Source of the DNA: Anabaena sp. WA102
Lineage (GTDB): Bacteria; Cyanobacteriota; Cyanobacteriia; Cyanobacteriales; Nostocaceae
Direction: 5' to 3'
DNA: 64,000 nt
Assembly: GCF_001277295.1 (NCBI RefSeq)
Contig: NZ_CP011456.1
Location: 4,220,001 to 4,284,000 of the forward strand
A program made the translations under genes and the position numbers. This document shows, piece by piece, positions 50,616 to 59,048 of this stretch. The notes under the pieces are model-generated. The model was given only the letters and a program-made list of their open reading frames with translations, searched no databases and was not told the DNA's origin. The stretch's first letter is position 1, and the number at the start of each line of letters is the position of its first letter.

Positions 50616-50637
50616 GTTTTCTTCATTATCTATTGAT

Positions 50638-50665
50638 GTAGAGACGTTCCATGGAACGTCTCTAC
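50638..50665. repeat. perfect 28-bp palindrome
   Basis: GTAGAGACGTTCCA followed by TGGAACGTCTCTAC is a perfect inverted repeat. The same arms (GTAGAGACG ... CGTCTCTAC) occur with a longer loop at 59660-59698. It is a dispersed cyanobacterial palindrome. The preceding CTCCGTGTCCTCTGTGCCTCTGTGG is another repeat. Confidence 0.85.
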
Positions 50666-50686
50666 CCTAGTGGTTTACAAGGTCAT

Positions 50687-51576
50687 TTACACAGCTACTA
50701 ATTCCTTTTCTACTGGTTGAGATTCGGTTTTAGGTAGTTTGGATTCTACTGCTGTACCTTTGAAGAAATCAGGGTTAGCTTGGGTGTAGAATTTATAAGG
50801 ATTGCCGAATACATAAGCCTTGAAGTCATCTTCGGAAATCACGCCTTCTCTGACCAAATCCCAGCTTTCAGCTAAAGGTGCGGTAAGATCGGGTACATCC
50901 CAGTGACCAACATCGGAGGAGCATATTTGCCGATTTCAGGAAATTGCTCGGCTGGGTATTTATCAGCGATCGCCTTAATTGGACGTTTCACACCACCAGG
51001 AATATTTGCAACTTTCAAACCTAGTGTATTTACCGCAAATTCTAACTCTTCAATCGCTTCTTGGGGAGTAGTCATGGGGATACCAGCTACTACAGTCAAG
51101 CGATCGCTATATTTGCGATAAATATCAGCATGATAGTGATTGATTGCCCGTTGCAATAATTGCCGATTCTCCTTACTTGCACCAGCAGCAGCTAAGGCAT
51201 TATTGGGGAATAGTACCGAATAGTCTGAGCCTTGTTCCGCTTGCCGTTCGTAGAGTAATGCGGGGAGAGTGTAAGTAGCCAAATCTAGGGTATTACGGGT
51301 AACTCTAGCCCACCAAGGAGATCGAATTGTGCGGTTACTCTGACGTTCTTCTGGAGTTTGTTGATACCAGTCCTTACCTTCACTCTTGGGATTGAGACGA
51401 GAAGATTCAGCCTTGCGTAATTCATCTACCAGCTTCACACCGCCGTAGTGAGCTATATAATCCTCAAGAGCAGGAGTAAAGTCATTAGTGTGAACATCAG
51501 TATCAATGACAGGATAATCGAGATTAGCTCTAACTGCGGCGGAAGGAGAGCTTTTCAATTTGCTATATTTAGTCAT
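50687..51576 (-). pseudogene. metal-dependent amidohydrolase, internal out-of-frame deletion
   Basis: The start MTKYSKLKSSPSAAV at 51576 has AAGGA upstream. The first ~225 residues look like an amidohydrolase_2 enzyme (NLDYPVIDTDVHTNDF with the D-x-H metal motif, LFPNNALAAAG, VVAGIPMTTPQEAIEELEFAVNTLGLKVANIPG). After IGKYAPPM the frame shifts into VTGMYPILPHL and stops at 50872. One frame over, from about 50915, the native C-terminus reads GHWDVPDLTAPLAESWDLVREG to VEKELVAV and a stop at 50687. About 100 residues, including the expected central His and catalytic Asp region, are missing. The lesion is an internal deletion, so the protein is not functional. Confidence 0.85.
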
Positions 51577-51811
51577 ATTTTCCTTAGAAAAGTTACAAGA
51601 CAACTTAGATCCCTGACTTCTCAAACAATTGCAGAATCTAAAAGTTATGAATTTTCAAGAAATCGGGAATCTGTGGGAGATTGTGCTGTTGATTTTGACT
51701 TGAGTGTTGAACGTGAGATTGAAGATTCTTGTCTTTTAAACAAGCTTAACTTTCCGATAGTTTGCATGGACTCCGGTAGGCTTTTAACGTCTGTGCTGAC
51801 GGGATGGTTTA

Positions 51812-51842
51812 GATCCCCGACTTCTCAAAGAAGTCGGGGATC
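51812..51842. repeat. 31-bp palindromic dispersed repeat, copy 2
   Basis: GATCCCCGACTTCT, CAA and AGAAGTCGGGGATC, a perfect stem here, one base different from 2650-2680. It lies 13 bp past the 3' end of the flavin monooxygenase gene and could terminate it. Confidence 0.88.
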
Positions 51843-51854
51843 TGTAGGAATCAT

Positions 51855-53219
51855 TTACGCAAATGCCAATGTTTTTTCCTGTTGTTGAACAGCAAAACGA
51901 TTAGCTGGACGACGTAAACCAAGGTTTTCACGCAAGGTGCTACCCTCGTATTCAGTGCGAAATAATCCGCGTTTTTGCAGAACAGGAACGACTAAATTCA
52001 CAAACTCATCCAATCCTGTAGGTAAGATAGGTGGCATAATATTAAAACCATCCGCCGCACCATTGATAAACCATTCTTCTAATTGATCAGCGATGGTTTC
52101 AGGAGTACCCAAAATGGTACGATGACCCCGCGCAGTCGCCAAAGATAGATACAATTGACGTAAGGTAAGACCGCCACGATTAGCTAAATCCTTCACCAGT
52201 TTTAAGCGACTCTTATTATTATTAGTATCACTAGGCAATTCTGGCGCTAAATCATCAAAAGAGTATTGTGATAAATCCACGCCTTTGTAATAATTTTTGA
52301 GAATGCCCCAAGCTACATCGGGATGAATTAAAGATTGCAAAAACTCATATTTTTCCTGAGCTTCTTCTTCCGTTCGCCCTATGATGGGAAAAGCACCAGG
52401 CATGATTTTAAGATCATCTGGAGAACGTCCATATTTCGCCAACCGCCCTTTAACATCCGCGTAAAATTCCTGAGCATCGGCTAAAGTTTGATTAGCTGTA
52501 AAAATTACCTCAGCAGTTCGTGCGGCTAAATCTCTCCCTGGTTCAGAAGCACCAGCTTGAACAATAACTGGATAACCTTGGGGTGGACGGCTAACATTTA
52601 ACGGACCCCTAACAGAAAAATGTTTGCCCTTGTGATTCAATGTGTGCAGTTTGTCGGCATCGAAATAAACACCAGATTCTCTATCTCTGATAAAGGCATC
52701 ATCTTCCCAACTATCCCACAATCCTTGCACCACTTCCACAAACTCTTCAGCCCGTTCATAACGTTGGCTGTGTTCTGGATGATGTTCCAGTCCAAAATTA
52801 GCCGCCGCATTCTCATTCCCTGTGGTGACTACATTCCATCCTGCCCGGCCATTACTCAAATGGTCTAGGGAAGCAAACTTCCGTGCCAATGTGTACGGTT
52901 CTTCGTAGGTAGTGGAAGCAGTGGAAATAAAACCGATGTTTTTGGTAACGGAGGATAAAGCCGAAAATAGAGTAACAGGCTCGAAATGGGCAATTTTACC
53001 GTTACGACTTTGAGTTTCAGGAGAACCACCCCAAATTCCTGGACTATCTGCTAAAAAAACAGCATCAAATAACCCCCGTTCCGCAGTTTGAGTAATTTCC
53101 TTGTAATGCTCAAAATTCAAACCTGCATCTATTTGTGTATTCGGGTGTCGCCAAGCAGAAATATGATGACCAGTAGCTTGAATAAATGCACCTAACCGAA
53201 ACTGACGTTTTGCGCTCAT
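51855..53219 (-). CDS. NtaA/SnaA/DszA-family FMN-dependent monooxygenase
   Basis: 454 residues of the bacterial luciferase-like superfamily, long NtaA/DszA branch. Marks are RLGAFIQATGHHISAWRHP, NFEHYKEITQTAERGLFDAVFLADSPG, GFISTASTTYEEPYTLARKFASLDHLSNGRAGWNVVTT and YPVIVQAGASEPGRDLAARTAEVIFTA. They oxidise N- or S-heterocycles, nitrilotriacetate or sulfones using FMNH2 from a partner reductase. No separate flavin reductase is in the window. A close paralogue is immediately upstream (53327), so the two arose by duplication. With sulfatase, TauE and TauD nearby, a sulfur substrate is favoured. Confidence 0.9.
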   Translation of the reverse strand: MSAKRQFRLGAFIQATGHHISAWRHPNTQIDAGLNFEHYKEITQTAERGLFDAVFLADSPGIWGGSPETQSRNGKIAHFEPVTLFSALSSVTKNIGFISTASTTYEEPYTLARKFASLDHLSNGRAGWNVVTTGNENAAANFGLEHHPEHSQRYERAEEFVEVVQGLWDSWEDDAFIRDRESGVYFDADKLHTLNHKGKHFSVRGPLNVSRPPQGYPVIVQAGASEPGRDLAARTAEVIFTANQTLADAQEFYADVKGRLAKYGRSPDDLKIMPGAFPIIGRTEEEAQEKYEFLQSLIHPDVAWGILKNYYKGVDLSQYSFDDLAPELPSDTNNNKSRLKLVKDLANRGGLTLRQLYLSLATARGHRTILGTPETIADQLEEWFINGAADGFNIMPPILPTGLDEFVNLVVPVLQKRGLFRTEYEGSTLRENLGLRRPANRFAVQQQEKTLAFA

Positions 53220-53326
53220 ATATTTTTATCTTTGTATGGTGTAATTGCAAATTGGCTCAACCTGAGATTTAAAATCTAAAACTTTGCGCCTTTGCTCCTT
53301 TGCGTCTCTGCGCGAAACCCAATTAT

Positions 53327-54670
53327 TTAAACTGCTGCTAATACCTTTTGATATTGATTAACTGGACGAGATAAACCCAGATTTTCACGCAGAGTTGTTC
53401 CTTCATACTCAGTACGGAATAAGCCCCGCCGTTGTAATTCAGGAATTACCAAGTCAACAAAATCATCTAGTCCACCAGGAAGATAAGGAGGCATAATGTT
53501 AAAGCCATCAGCAGCATCATTGACAAACCAGCTTTCTAGTTGATCTGCAATCTGCACTGGTGTCCCAATAATTGTCCAGTGACCACGCGCTCCCGCAATC
53601 CATTGATAAAGCTCACGAATGGTAAAATTGTGTTTGCGGGCAATATCAATTAATAATGCTTGGCGGCTTTTGTTATCATTGGTTTCTGGTAAATCTGGCA
53701 GTGGTTCATCAAGGGGATAAGAGGAAAGATCCGTGCCTATAAGTCCCTGTAATAAAGCTAAACCAACTTGAGGATGAATTAAATCCTGTAGTTCCTGATA
53801 CTTGGCTTTTGCTTCTGCTTCTGTAATCCCAACTACGGGAAAGACACCCGGCATAACTTTGAGTTGGTCTGGTGTGCGGCCATATTTTGCTAATCTACCT
53901 TTAACATCTGCATAGAAGGCTTGAGCATCTTCTAGAGTTTGTTGAGCAGTAAATATAACTTCCGCAGTTCTACCAGCCAGTTCTTTTCCATCTTCAGAAG
54001 AACCTGCTTGGACAATTACAGGATAACCTTGGGGCGGACGGGCAATATTCAATGGTCCGCGCACGGAGAAGAATCTACCTTTATGGTTCAGTTCATGTAT
54101 TTTATTAGGGTCGTAGTAAAAAGCTGTTTCCTGATCACGAACAAAAGCGTCGTCTTCCCAACTATCCCACAAACCTTTGACTACATCAATAAATTCATGG
54201 GCGCGAATATAGCGATCTGCGTGAATAGGATGGTTTTCCAAACCGAAATTACCGGCTGTTTCACTACTACCAGTTGTGACTACATTCCAGCCTGCTCTTC
54301 CTCCAGAAATATGATCTAAGGAAGCAAATTTGCGTGCGAGAATATACGGATCTTCATAAGTAGTAGAAGCAGTGGCGATAAAACCAATCTTCTCTGTCAC
54401 CGCAGACAAGGCTGAGAAGAGGGTGACAGGTTCAAAGTCGCCACCGAAGGCTGTGCGTCCTTCCGCACCACGGCGTTGTTGTAAGGCTAAACCGTCGGCG
54501 AGAAAAAATGCGTCGAATTTACCGCGCTCGGCTGTCTGGGCTATCTGCTTATAATGCTCAAAATTGAGAGCGCCATTACTCCGTGCTTGGGGATGTCGCC
54601 AAGCTGCAACGTGCTGACCTGCTCCGGGTAAAAATGCACCTAGTCTTAGTTGTTTTTGTTGTTTGCCCAT
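53327..54670 (-). CDS. second NtaA/SnaA/DszA-family FMN-dependent monooxygenase
   Basis: The start MGKQQKQLRLGAFLPGAGQH at 54670 is preferred to an ATG four codons earlier. 447 residues, highly similar to the neighbour through its length (AWRHPQARSNGALNFEHYKQIAQTAERGKFDAFFLADG, SGGRAGWNVVTTGSSETAGNFGLENHP, YPVIVQAGSSEDGKELAGRTAEVIFTAQQ). The differences around the substrate pocket (LALQQRRGAEGRTAFGGDFEP versus SPGIWGGSPETQSRNGKIAHFEP) suggest different substrates. Between the two genes lie 108 bp with a CTTTGCGCC-type repeat. The 390 bp upstream should contain the promoter; no operator is recognised. Confidence 0.9.
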   Translation of the reverse strand: MGKQQKQLRLGAFLPGAGQHVAAWRHPQARSNGALNFEHYKQIAQTAERGKFDAFFLADGLALQQRRGAEGRTAFGGDFEPVTLFSALSAVTEKIGFIATASTTYEDPYILARKFASLDHISGGRAGWNVVTTGSSETAGNFGLENHPIHADRYIRAHEFIDVVKGLWDSWEDDAFVRDQETAFYYDPNKIHELNHKGRFFSVRGPLNIARPPQGYPVIVQAGSSEDGKELAGRTAEVIFTAQQTLEDAQAFYADVKGRLAKYGRTPDQLKVMPGVFPVVGITEAEAKAKYQELQDLIHPQVGLALLQGLIGTDLSSYPLDEPLPDLPETNDNKSRQALLIDIARKHNFTIRELYQWIAGARGHWTIIGTPVQIADQLESWFVNDAADGFNIMPPYLPGGLDDFVDLVIPELQRRGLFRTEYEGTTLRENLGLSRPVNQYQKVLAAV

Positions 54671-55073
54671 ATCAGACTCCAAGTAATATTTTTTACTAAA
54701 TGAATATAGGATGATAATGATTTTCTGGGATAGCAGTTGTCAGTTATGCCACTGTAACTGCTGCATATTTAGTTATTAGCAAAGCTTTTTCAACTCCTTA
54801 GCCATAGCTGTACGCATTAGCGTTAGTGGTGGGTTATTAATAAACTACTGTATCTCGACTGATTTATCGTACATTAATAGTAGAATCTCACAACTCTCAT
54901 GAAAAAGCAAGTACCTTTTAAGAAAAAATTGATTAACTAAATTTGTTAGCAGCTAATTGTTAGATATTCTAAGTATTTGATGACTCTACAGTGTGCAGTG
55001 TGTACGACCGCTCAATTTGAATACAGCGTATAGTTCAAATGCACTATTTAACTACTGAGTGCAAATACAGTAG
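54671..55073. other. non-coding stretch upstream of monooxygenase genes
   Basis: About 400 bp, AT-rich, with a short TAGCCATAGC...GCATTAGCGTTAG repeat near 54800 and no open frame of interest. It should hold the promoter of the two monooxygenase genes. Confidence 0.45.
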
Positions 55074-55244
55074 AGTTTGGGAGGTGTTGAATCACTTCTT
55101 TGCTATCCTGCCAAAATGACTCATGGTTCACTTCCAGAACCAGAAAGACTTAAACGGGGTATTAAGGATAATTTGGTCAGGTTGTCAGTCGGAATTGAGC
55201 ATTATCTAGATTTGCAAGCTGATTTAGAAAATTCTCTATCTTGA
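55074..55244 (+). pseudogene. C-terminal fragment of a Cys/Met-metabolism PLP enzyme
   Basis: A 56-codon remnant reads SLGGVESLLCYPAKMTHGSL then PEPERLKRGIKDNLVRLSVG and IEHYLDLQADLENSL, ending in TGA. This is the typical C-terminus of cystathionine gamma-synthase / beta-lyase / O-acetylhomoserine sulfhydrylase enzymes (S-L-G-G-V-E-S-L ... M-T-H ... V-R-L-S-V-G-I-E). A TAG lies directly before it in frame and the ~330 residues with the PLP Lys are absent. It is the leftover end of a sulfur amino acid gene lost from the cluster. Confidence 0.82.
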
Positions 55245-55656
55245 TAATCAGCAATAAGATAGAGAGAAAAAAGGCAGAAGTGTATTAGTAAAAGTTAATA
55301 ATTTCTGCTTTTATAGAAAAAATTAACGCTGTTTTTTGTCTTATATTAAGAAATAATAAATATCAATATTTTCTAATAAATCAATATGTATAGATATATC
55401 TAATTGAAAAGCTGATAACTTTACTGAATCAAAAATTTTAAAATAAAGTTTGTAACCCTTATTTAATCAGAACTTCATCAAAAAAATATCATTAATTTAT
55501 CTAGCAATGCTACACAAACTCCGACAATTCTATCGGAATTATCAATTTTAATTTAGAGTTGCATACCCATTGATTTTTGAAAAACTTTTAATTAGCGTTG
55601 TAATTAGTCCGGCTCAGGACTGAAGATACATATCAAAAAATCAAGGAGTATTTAGT
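55245..55656. other. 412-bp non-coding stretch before copper-protein gene
   Basis: Very AT-rich with no open frame. Near its end AGTCC-GGCTCA-GGACT (about 55606-55621) forms a short hairpin upstream of the four-helix protein gene and AAGGAG at about 55643 is its ribosome-binding site. Nothing else is seen. Confidence 0.45.
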
Positions 55657-56019
55657 ATGATGATGATGATGACTAAATCTATGACTAATGAAATGCAAAT
55701 ATGCGTGAACGCTTGCATGGAATGTCATAAAATGTGCCTAGAAACCATGACTTACTGTATGACTAAAGGTGGTAAGTACATGGATATAACCATGATGATA
55801 ATGCTGCGAGATTGTGCAGAAATGTGCATGATGTGTACAAATATGATGATGGCTGGTTCTGAGTTCAGCGATCGCACTTGTATGTTGTGTGCGGAAATGT
55901 GCGATCGCTGTGCAATAACCTGCGAAAAAATGAGCGATGATAGCAAGATGATGGAATGTGCTGCTGCTTGCCGTAGATGTGCAGAATCGTGCAGATCCAT
56001 GCAAATGATGCCTGTTTAA
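55657..56019 (+). CDS. four-helix bundle copper-binding protein (DUF326/Csp-like)
   Basis: 120 residues with 18 Cys and more than 20 Met. Cysteines are spaced by three or four along helices (CVNACMECHKMCLETMTYC, CAEMCMMCTNMM, CMLCAEMCDRCAITC, CAAACRRCAESC), as in the cytosolic copper storage proteins, where the bundle core is lined with Cys thiols that bind many Cu(I) ions. The absence of a signal peptide places it in the cytoplasm (Csp3-like). AAGGAG sits at good distance from the first of five ATGs. A terminator follows. It is a single-gene unit and may buffer copper, including that needed by the FGE. Confidence 0.85.
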   Translation: MMMMMTKSMTNEMQICVNACMECHKMCLETMTYCMTKGGKYMDITMMIMLRDCAEMCMMCTNMMMAGSEFSDRTCMLCAEMCDRCAITCEKMSDDSKMMECAAACRRCAESCRSMQMMPV

Positions 56020-56060
56020 TTATTCTTTACTTGCAGAAGTTTATCTGCGACCCAATGGTC

Positions 56061-56092
56061 AAACGCTCAGGCTATAATCAGTCTGGGCGTTT
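56061..56092 (+). terminator. intrinsic terminator of copper-protein gene
   Basis: AAACGCTCAGGCT, ATAATC and AGTCTGGGCGTTT pair over 13 bp with two mismatches, followed by GTAGCTTTTTG. Confidence 0.7.
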
Positions 56093-56104
56093 GTAGCTTT
56101 TTGT

Positions 56105-56446
56105 TCAAGATTTGACATAAATAGTTTTTACCCCTGTTGTCTGAACATTAATATTAACATTCATATTTTTACGCAAAACATTAAAGATTGCAGTCAAATT
56201 ATCCATAGTTGGATTACCTTTTGCGGATAACATTCGATGTAAACTCTTGCTTGGTTTAGAAGTTTCAATTGCCAACTGTTCAAACCCTACTGTTGCATTG
56301 ACAATATCTCTTAAAATCAGTCTTGCTGTTTCTGGTTCACCATTGAGAAAGAGAGAAATAGCTTCATCAAGTAGAGCGATCGCAAACTCAGGATCTCTTT
56401 GTACCCGTGCGTTAACAGTTTCTGTAAAGTCTCTAGTAAGTGCCAT
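56105..56446 (-). CDS. Xre-like antidote protein (HigA2/addiction-module type)
   Basis: 113 residues. The C-terminal HTH with NATVGFEQLAIETSKPSKSLHRMLSAKGNPTMDNLTAIFNVLRKNM is typical of the antidote proteins that pair with RelE-like 'addiction module killer' toxins. The N-terminus (LTRDFTETVNARVQRDPEFAIALLDEAISLFLNGEPETARLILRDI) also fits that family. No toxin gene is found on either side; the upstream neighbour region to 56548 is non-coding. It may be an orphan antitoxin or a regulator. Confidence 0.78.
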   Translation of the reverse strand: MALTRDFTETVNARVQRDPEFAIALLDEAISLFLNGEPETARLILRDIVNATVGFEQLAIETSKPSKSLHRMLSAKGNPTMDNLTAIFNVLRKNMNVNINVQTTGVKTIYVKS

Positions 56447-56547
56447 AATAATTACCTCTTTTCTCTATTATCGTTGTCAGTTGCTTGCTCTTTACTAACT
56501 TCTTTTTTTCGTCTTTCTCCTCCCGTGAACTGTCAGTCCGTGATCAC

Positions 56548-57345
56548 CTAGTAAATTTGATCCTCTCTATCTTGGATCTGTTTTAAAGAGTCAAAATACT
56601 CAACAATGGGGCTTTTAATTGATTGATCTATTTTTCCAGTATCTCTAATGGATTCAATCATCCTGTAAGCATTTCTAATATTTTTTCTGAATTTATCAAT
56701 TTCAGCTTGACGAGTAACAGGATTATTTATATCAAAGATATCTTCCAAGCCAACAAAAGTAGCCACTGTATGAACAATAACCTCATGATCCAGAAAAAAG
56801 CTTTCAGAATCAGTCAACTCAGCAATTTCTAACCCGACATGAAAAGCAATTGCTTGCTTAATTTCATTTGATAATTCTTCTGTTGCAAACAGATCACCAA
56901 TTATGCCTGAAGCTTTTTTTACTGCATAATATAACTTCTGATAAGCCTCTATCTGTTTATCAAGTAAATTATCCGAAACGACAGATTTAGGAACTTTACC
57001 CTCAATCTCAAGAGTTGCTGTTTTTTCAGCTACTTGCTTCCAGCCACTTAGCACTTCCAGAGTGTAGCGATTTCGGTCATTGTCTACAAGTTTGGCACAA
57101 TTTTGACACAACCAAACTCCATTATCTATTGACTTGCGCTGTTCAGAAGACAGTGATTTATCATAACGAGGACCTCCTGATGATGCTGCTGTAATGTGTG
57201 CAGCAACGCCAACATTGACTGCCTTCATTACATCTTCGTGAGGACCACTAGTAAGCTTACGGCAGGAAGGGTTAGAACAGCGATAACCAACACGTTTTGC
57301 AAGTAAATCTTTAGTTTTTGGAGAAAAATCGTCGCGTAAATCCAT
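56548..57345 (-). CDS. HNH-endonuclease-domain protein
   Basis: 265 residues. The N-terminal ~110 residues are an HNH-like domain with two zinc-binding pairs: VGYRCSNPSCRKLTSGP, then NVGVAAHITAASSGGPRYD (the H-I of the motif), then NGVWLCQNCAKLVDNDRNRYT. The remaining ~150 residues are helical with no recognised family (EAYQKLYYAVKKASGIIGDLFATEELSNEIKQAIAFHVG). HNH domains with this A-A-H-I-x-A-A-S-x-G-G-P-R-Y-D pattern are fused to varied helical parts and often occur in defence islands. No partner methylase or sensor gene is adjacent. Confidence 0.75.
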   Translation of the reverse strand: MDLRDDFSPKTKDLLAKRVGYRCSNPSCRKLTSGPHEDVMKAVNVGVAAHITAASSGGPRYDKSLSSEQRKSIDNGVWLCQNCAKLVDNDRNRYTLEVLSGWKQVAEKTATLEIEGKVPKSVVSDNLLDKQIEAYQKLYYAVKKASGIIGDLFATEELSNEIKQAIAFHVGLEIAELTDSESFFLDHEVIVHTVATFVGLEDIFDINNPVTRQAEIDKFRKNIRNAYRMIESIRDTGKIDQSIKSPIVEYFDSLKQIQDREDQIY

Positions 57346-57423
57346 CCAGAAGAGTCTCCAGTAAATTTCATTAGAACAGGCAGCCTATGGAATTGCTTTT
57401 TTGATTATACAAGAACTTACGGA

Positions 57424-57602
57424 TTATACCGTTATTGAACGCTCTCGCAAAGGCAGTAATGTAGGAATTTCCTTTGGATAATCAGCAATTAAATCAGCTT
57501 TATGATTTTCCAATTCCTCCCTACTTCCATAACCATAAGTCACACCGATTGAAGCAATATTATTTTTCTTAGCTCCGATGATATCATGTAGGCGATCTGC
57601 GT
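57424..57602 (-). pseudogene. duplicated 3' end of a HAD hydrolase gene
   Basis: The frame ADRLHDIIGAKKNNIASIGV then TYGYGSREELENHKADLIADYP copies the C-terminal ~55 residues of the HAD phosphatase at 58385-59038 at about 90% nucleotide identity over 150 bp (57449-57599 against 58391-58540). There is no start codon of its own in the right place and the N-terminal catalytic motifs are missing. A small dispersed repeat (GAGATTCCTACGGAGCTTCGCTATTGC, 57616-57642) borders it. Confidence 0.88.
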
Positions 57603-57739
57603 ACAGCAGCATTTCGAGATTCCTACGGAGCTTCGCTATTGCACTTTCTATACAGTTATCGAACGCTTACGATATTCCTTACACGATCACAGCCAAGATA
57701 TTACTATAATAGAAACATCAATCTTCACAGTTAACTGTA

Positions 57740-58006
57740 ATGACTATCAAAGAGTTACTCTTACAAGAAATTGACAACACCCCCAACGAACTCCTAGAGG
57801 ATCTGCTGAGTTTTTTACAATCACTGAAAACAACCTCAAAACAGCCTCTAAGTACATATCAAGAACTCTTAGAACGAATTGATTACTTAGAAACAATAGT
57901 AGGTATTCGTAAAGGACTAGATGAATTTAAGCAAGGTGAAGGAATACCAGCGGATCAAGCTTTAGCAACCCTAAAAAACAAATTTAATATTCCTCCTCGC
58001 TCATGA
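57740..58006 (+). CDS. antitoxin of a ParE-type pair
   Basis: 88 residues. The first part (TIKELLLQEIDNTPNELLEDLLSFLQSLK) is typical of small cyanobacterial DUF2281-like antitoxins. The tail is acidic and flexible (GIRKGLDEFKQGEGIPADQALATLKNKFNIPPRS). It overlaps the toxin gene by 4 bases (ATGA). The pair lies between the two copies of the HAD gene end, so it may have come in with, or caused, that partial duplication. Confidence 0.78.
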   Translation: MTIKELLLQEIDNTPNELLEDLLSFLQSLKTTSKQPLSTYQELLERIDYLETIVGIRKGLDEFKQGEGIPADQALATLKNKFNIPPRS

Positions 58007-58317
58007 ATTACCAAGTTATTATTCAACCTACAGCTTTTCAAGAAATAGAAACTGCTTATCGTTGGATGTGCGATAATCTGAGTCCTGAAGTAGCAAACAA
58101 TTGGTACTATGAACTTGAAGATGCTATAGCATCATTAAAAAAATTTCCTAATCGCTGTACCATAGCACCAGAAGCAAAAGTAATTGGTGGTGAAGTTCGT
58201 CAACTCTGGATTGGAAAACAAAGAAAATATCGAGTTTTGTTTGTAGTCGAAGAAGATATTATCGCCATTATTCATGTTCGTAATAGTCGCCAATCTTATT
58301 TAAGTGAAGAGTCATAA
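58003..58317 (+). CDS. ParE/RelE-type toxin
   Basis: 104 residues: NYQVIIQPTAFQEIETAYRWMCDNLSPEVANNWYYELEDAIASLKKFPNRCTIAPEAKVIGGEVRQLWIGKQRKYRVLFVVEEDIIAIIHVRNSRQ. The pattern (alpha-hairpin, then F-P-x-R-x-x-x-A-P-E, then R-x-L-x-x-G-x-x-x-x-Y-R-V-L-F) is that of ParE-type gyrase poisons of the plasmid stabilisation family. It starts inside the antitoxin stop codon. Complete. Confidence 0.88.
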   Translation: MNYQVIIQPTAFQEIETAYRWMCDNLSPEVANNWYYELEDAIASLKKFPNRCTIAPEAKVIGGEVRQLWIGKQRKYRVLFVVEEDIIAIIHVRNSRQSYLSEES

Positions 58318-58384
58318 TGATGTTTATTAGCCATAGTATAATTTTCTGTAAGTATCGCTTTTAATAGTGATCAGAGTTGAGCGA

Positions 58385-59038
58385 TCAAATCAAAGGTAGT
58401 AATGTAGGAATCTCATCTGGAAAATCAGCAATTAAATCAGCTTTATGAGTTTCCAATTCTTCCCTACTTCCATAGCCATAAGTCACACCAATTGAAGCAA
58501 TATTATTTTTCTTAGCTCCGATGATATCATGTAAGCGATCGCCTACCATAACTACAGTAGAAGGTAAAAGACTTTCCCTCTCTATAATGTAGGAAATTAA
58601 ATCACCTTTCACACTTCTATTACCATCTAATTCACTACCATAAACACCATCAAAAAAAGGTGCTAAATCAAAATATTCAATAATGCGTGTAGCATAAATT
58701 TGAGGTTTAGAAGTTGCTACAAAAGTCTGATAACCAGCAGCACGAATAGTTTTTAGAGTTTCGGGAATTAGCGGATAAAGAGAATTTTCAAATAACCCAA
58801 TCGTAGAAAAGCGACTACGATATAGTAAAATTGCTTTCTCCAGTAATGTGTCATCAGCGGTTTGCAATAACTGGGAAAAACTGCTTTTCAGTGGTGGTCC
58901 AATACACCAAAGCAATTCATTAGCATCTGGTGGTTTATAACCAAGTTCCGATAAAGCATACTGAATACAGCGAGTAATCCCCTGTTTAGGATCAGTGAGA
59001 GTTCCATCTAGGTCAAAAAGGACTGTGTGAGAAAGCAT
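58385..59038 (-). CDS. HAD-superfamily phosphatase (Gph/PGP-like)
   Basis: 217 residues with all four HAD motifs: VLFDLDGTLTDPKQG (nucleophile Asp 9 and acid Asp 11), FVATSKPQIYA (motif II Thr/Ser near 112), the Lys near 146 (SVKGDLISYI) and VVMVGDRLHDIIGAKKNNI (motif IV). The cap domain is of the helical C1 type, as in phosphoglycolate phosphatases. The exact substrate is unknown. A second copy of its 3' end is 780 bp away. The DOPA-dioxygenase-like gene ends 10 bases upstream, so they are co-transcribed. Confidence 0.88.
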   Translation of the reverse strand: MLSHTVLFDLDGTLTDPKQGITRCIQYALSELGYKPPDANELLWCIGPPLKSSFSQLLQTADDTLLEKAILLYRSRFSTIGLFENSLYPLIPETLKTIRAAGYQTFVATSKPQIYATRIIEYFDLAPFFDGVYGSELDGNRSVKGDLISYIIERESLLPSTVVMVGDRLHDIIGAKKNNIASIGVTYGYGSREELETHKADLIADFPDEIPTLLPLI

Positions 59039-59048
59039 TTTTGTAAGT

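Noticed and set aside
55738..56004. Antisense frames opposite the Cys/Met-rich gene
   Set aside because: They are mirror frames caused by the biased codon pattern and have no start signal.
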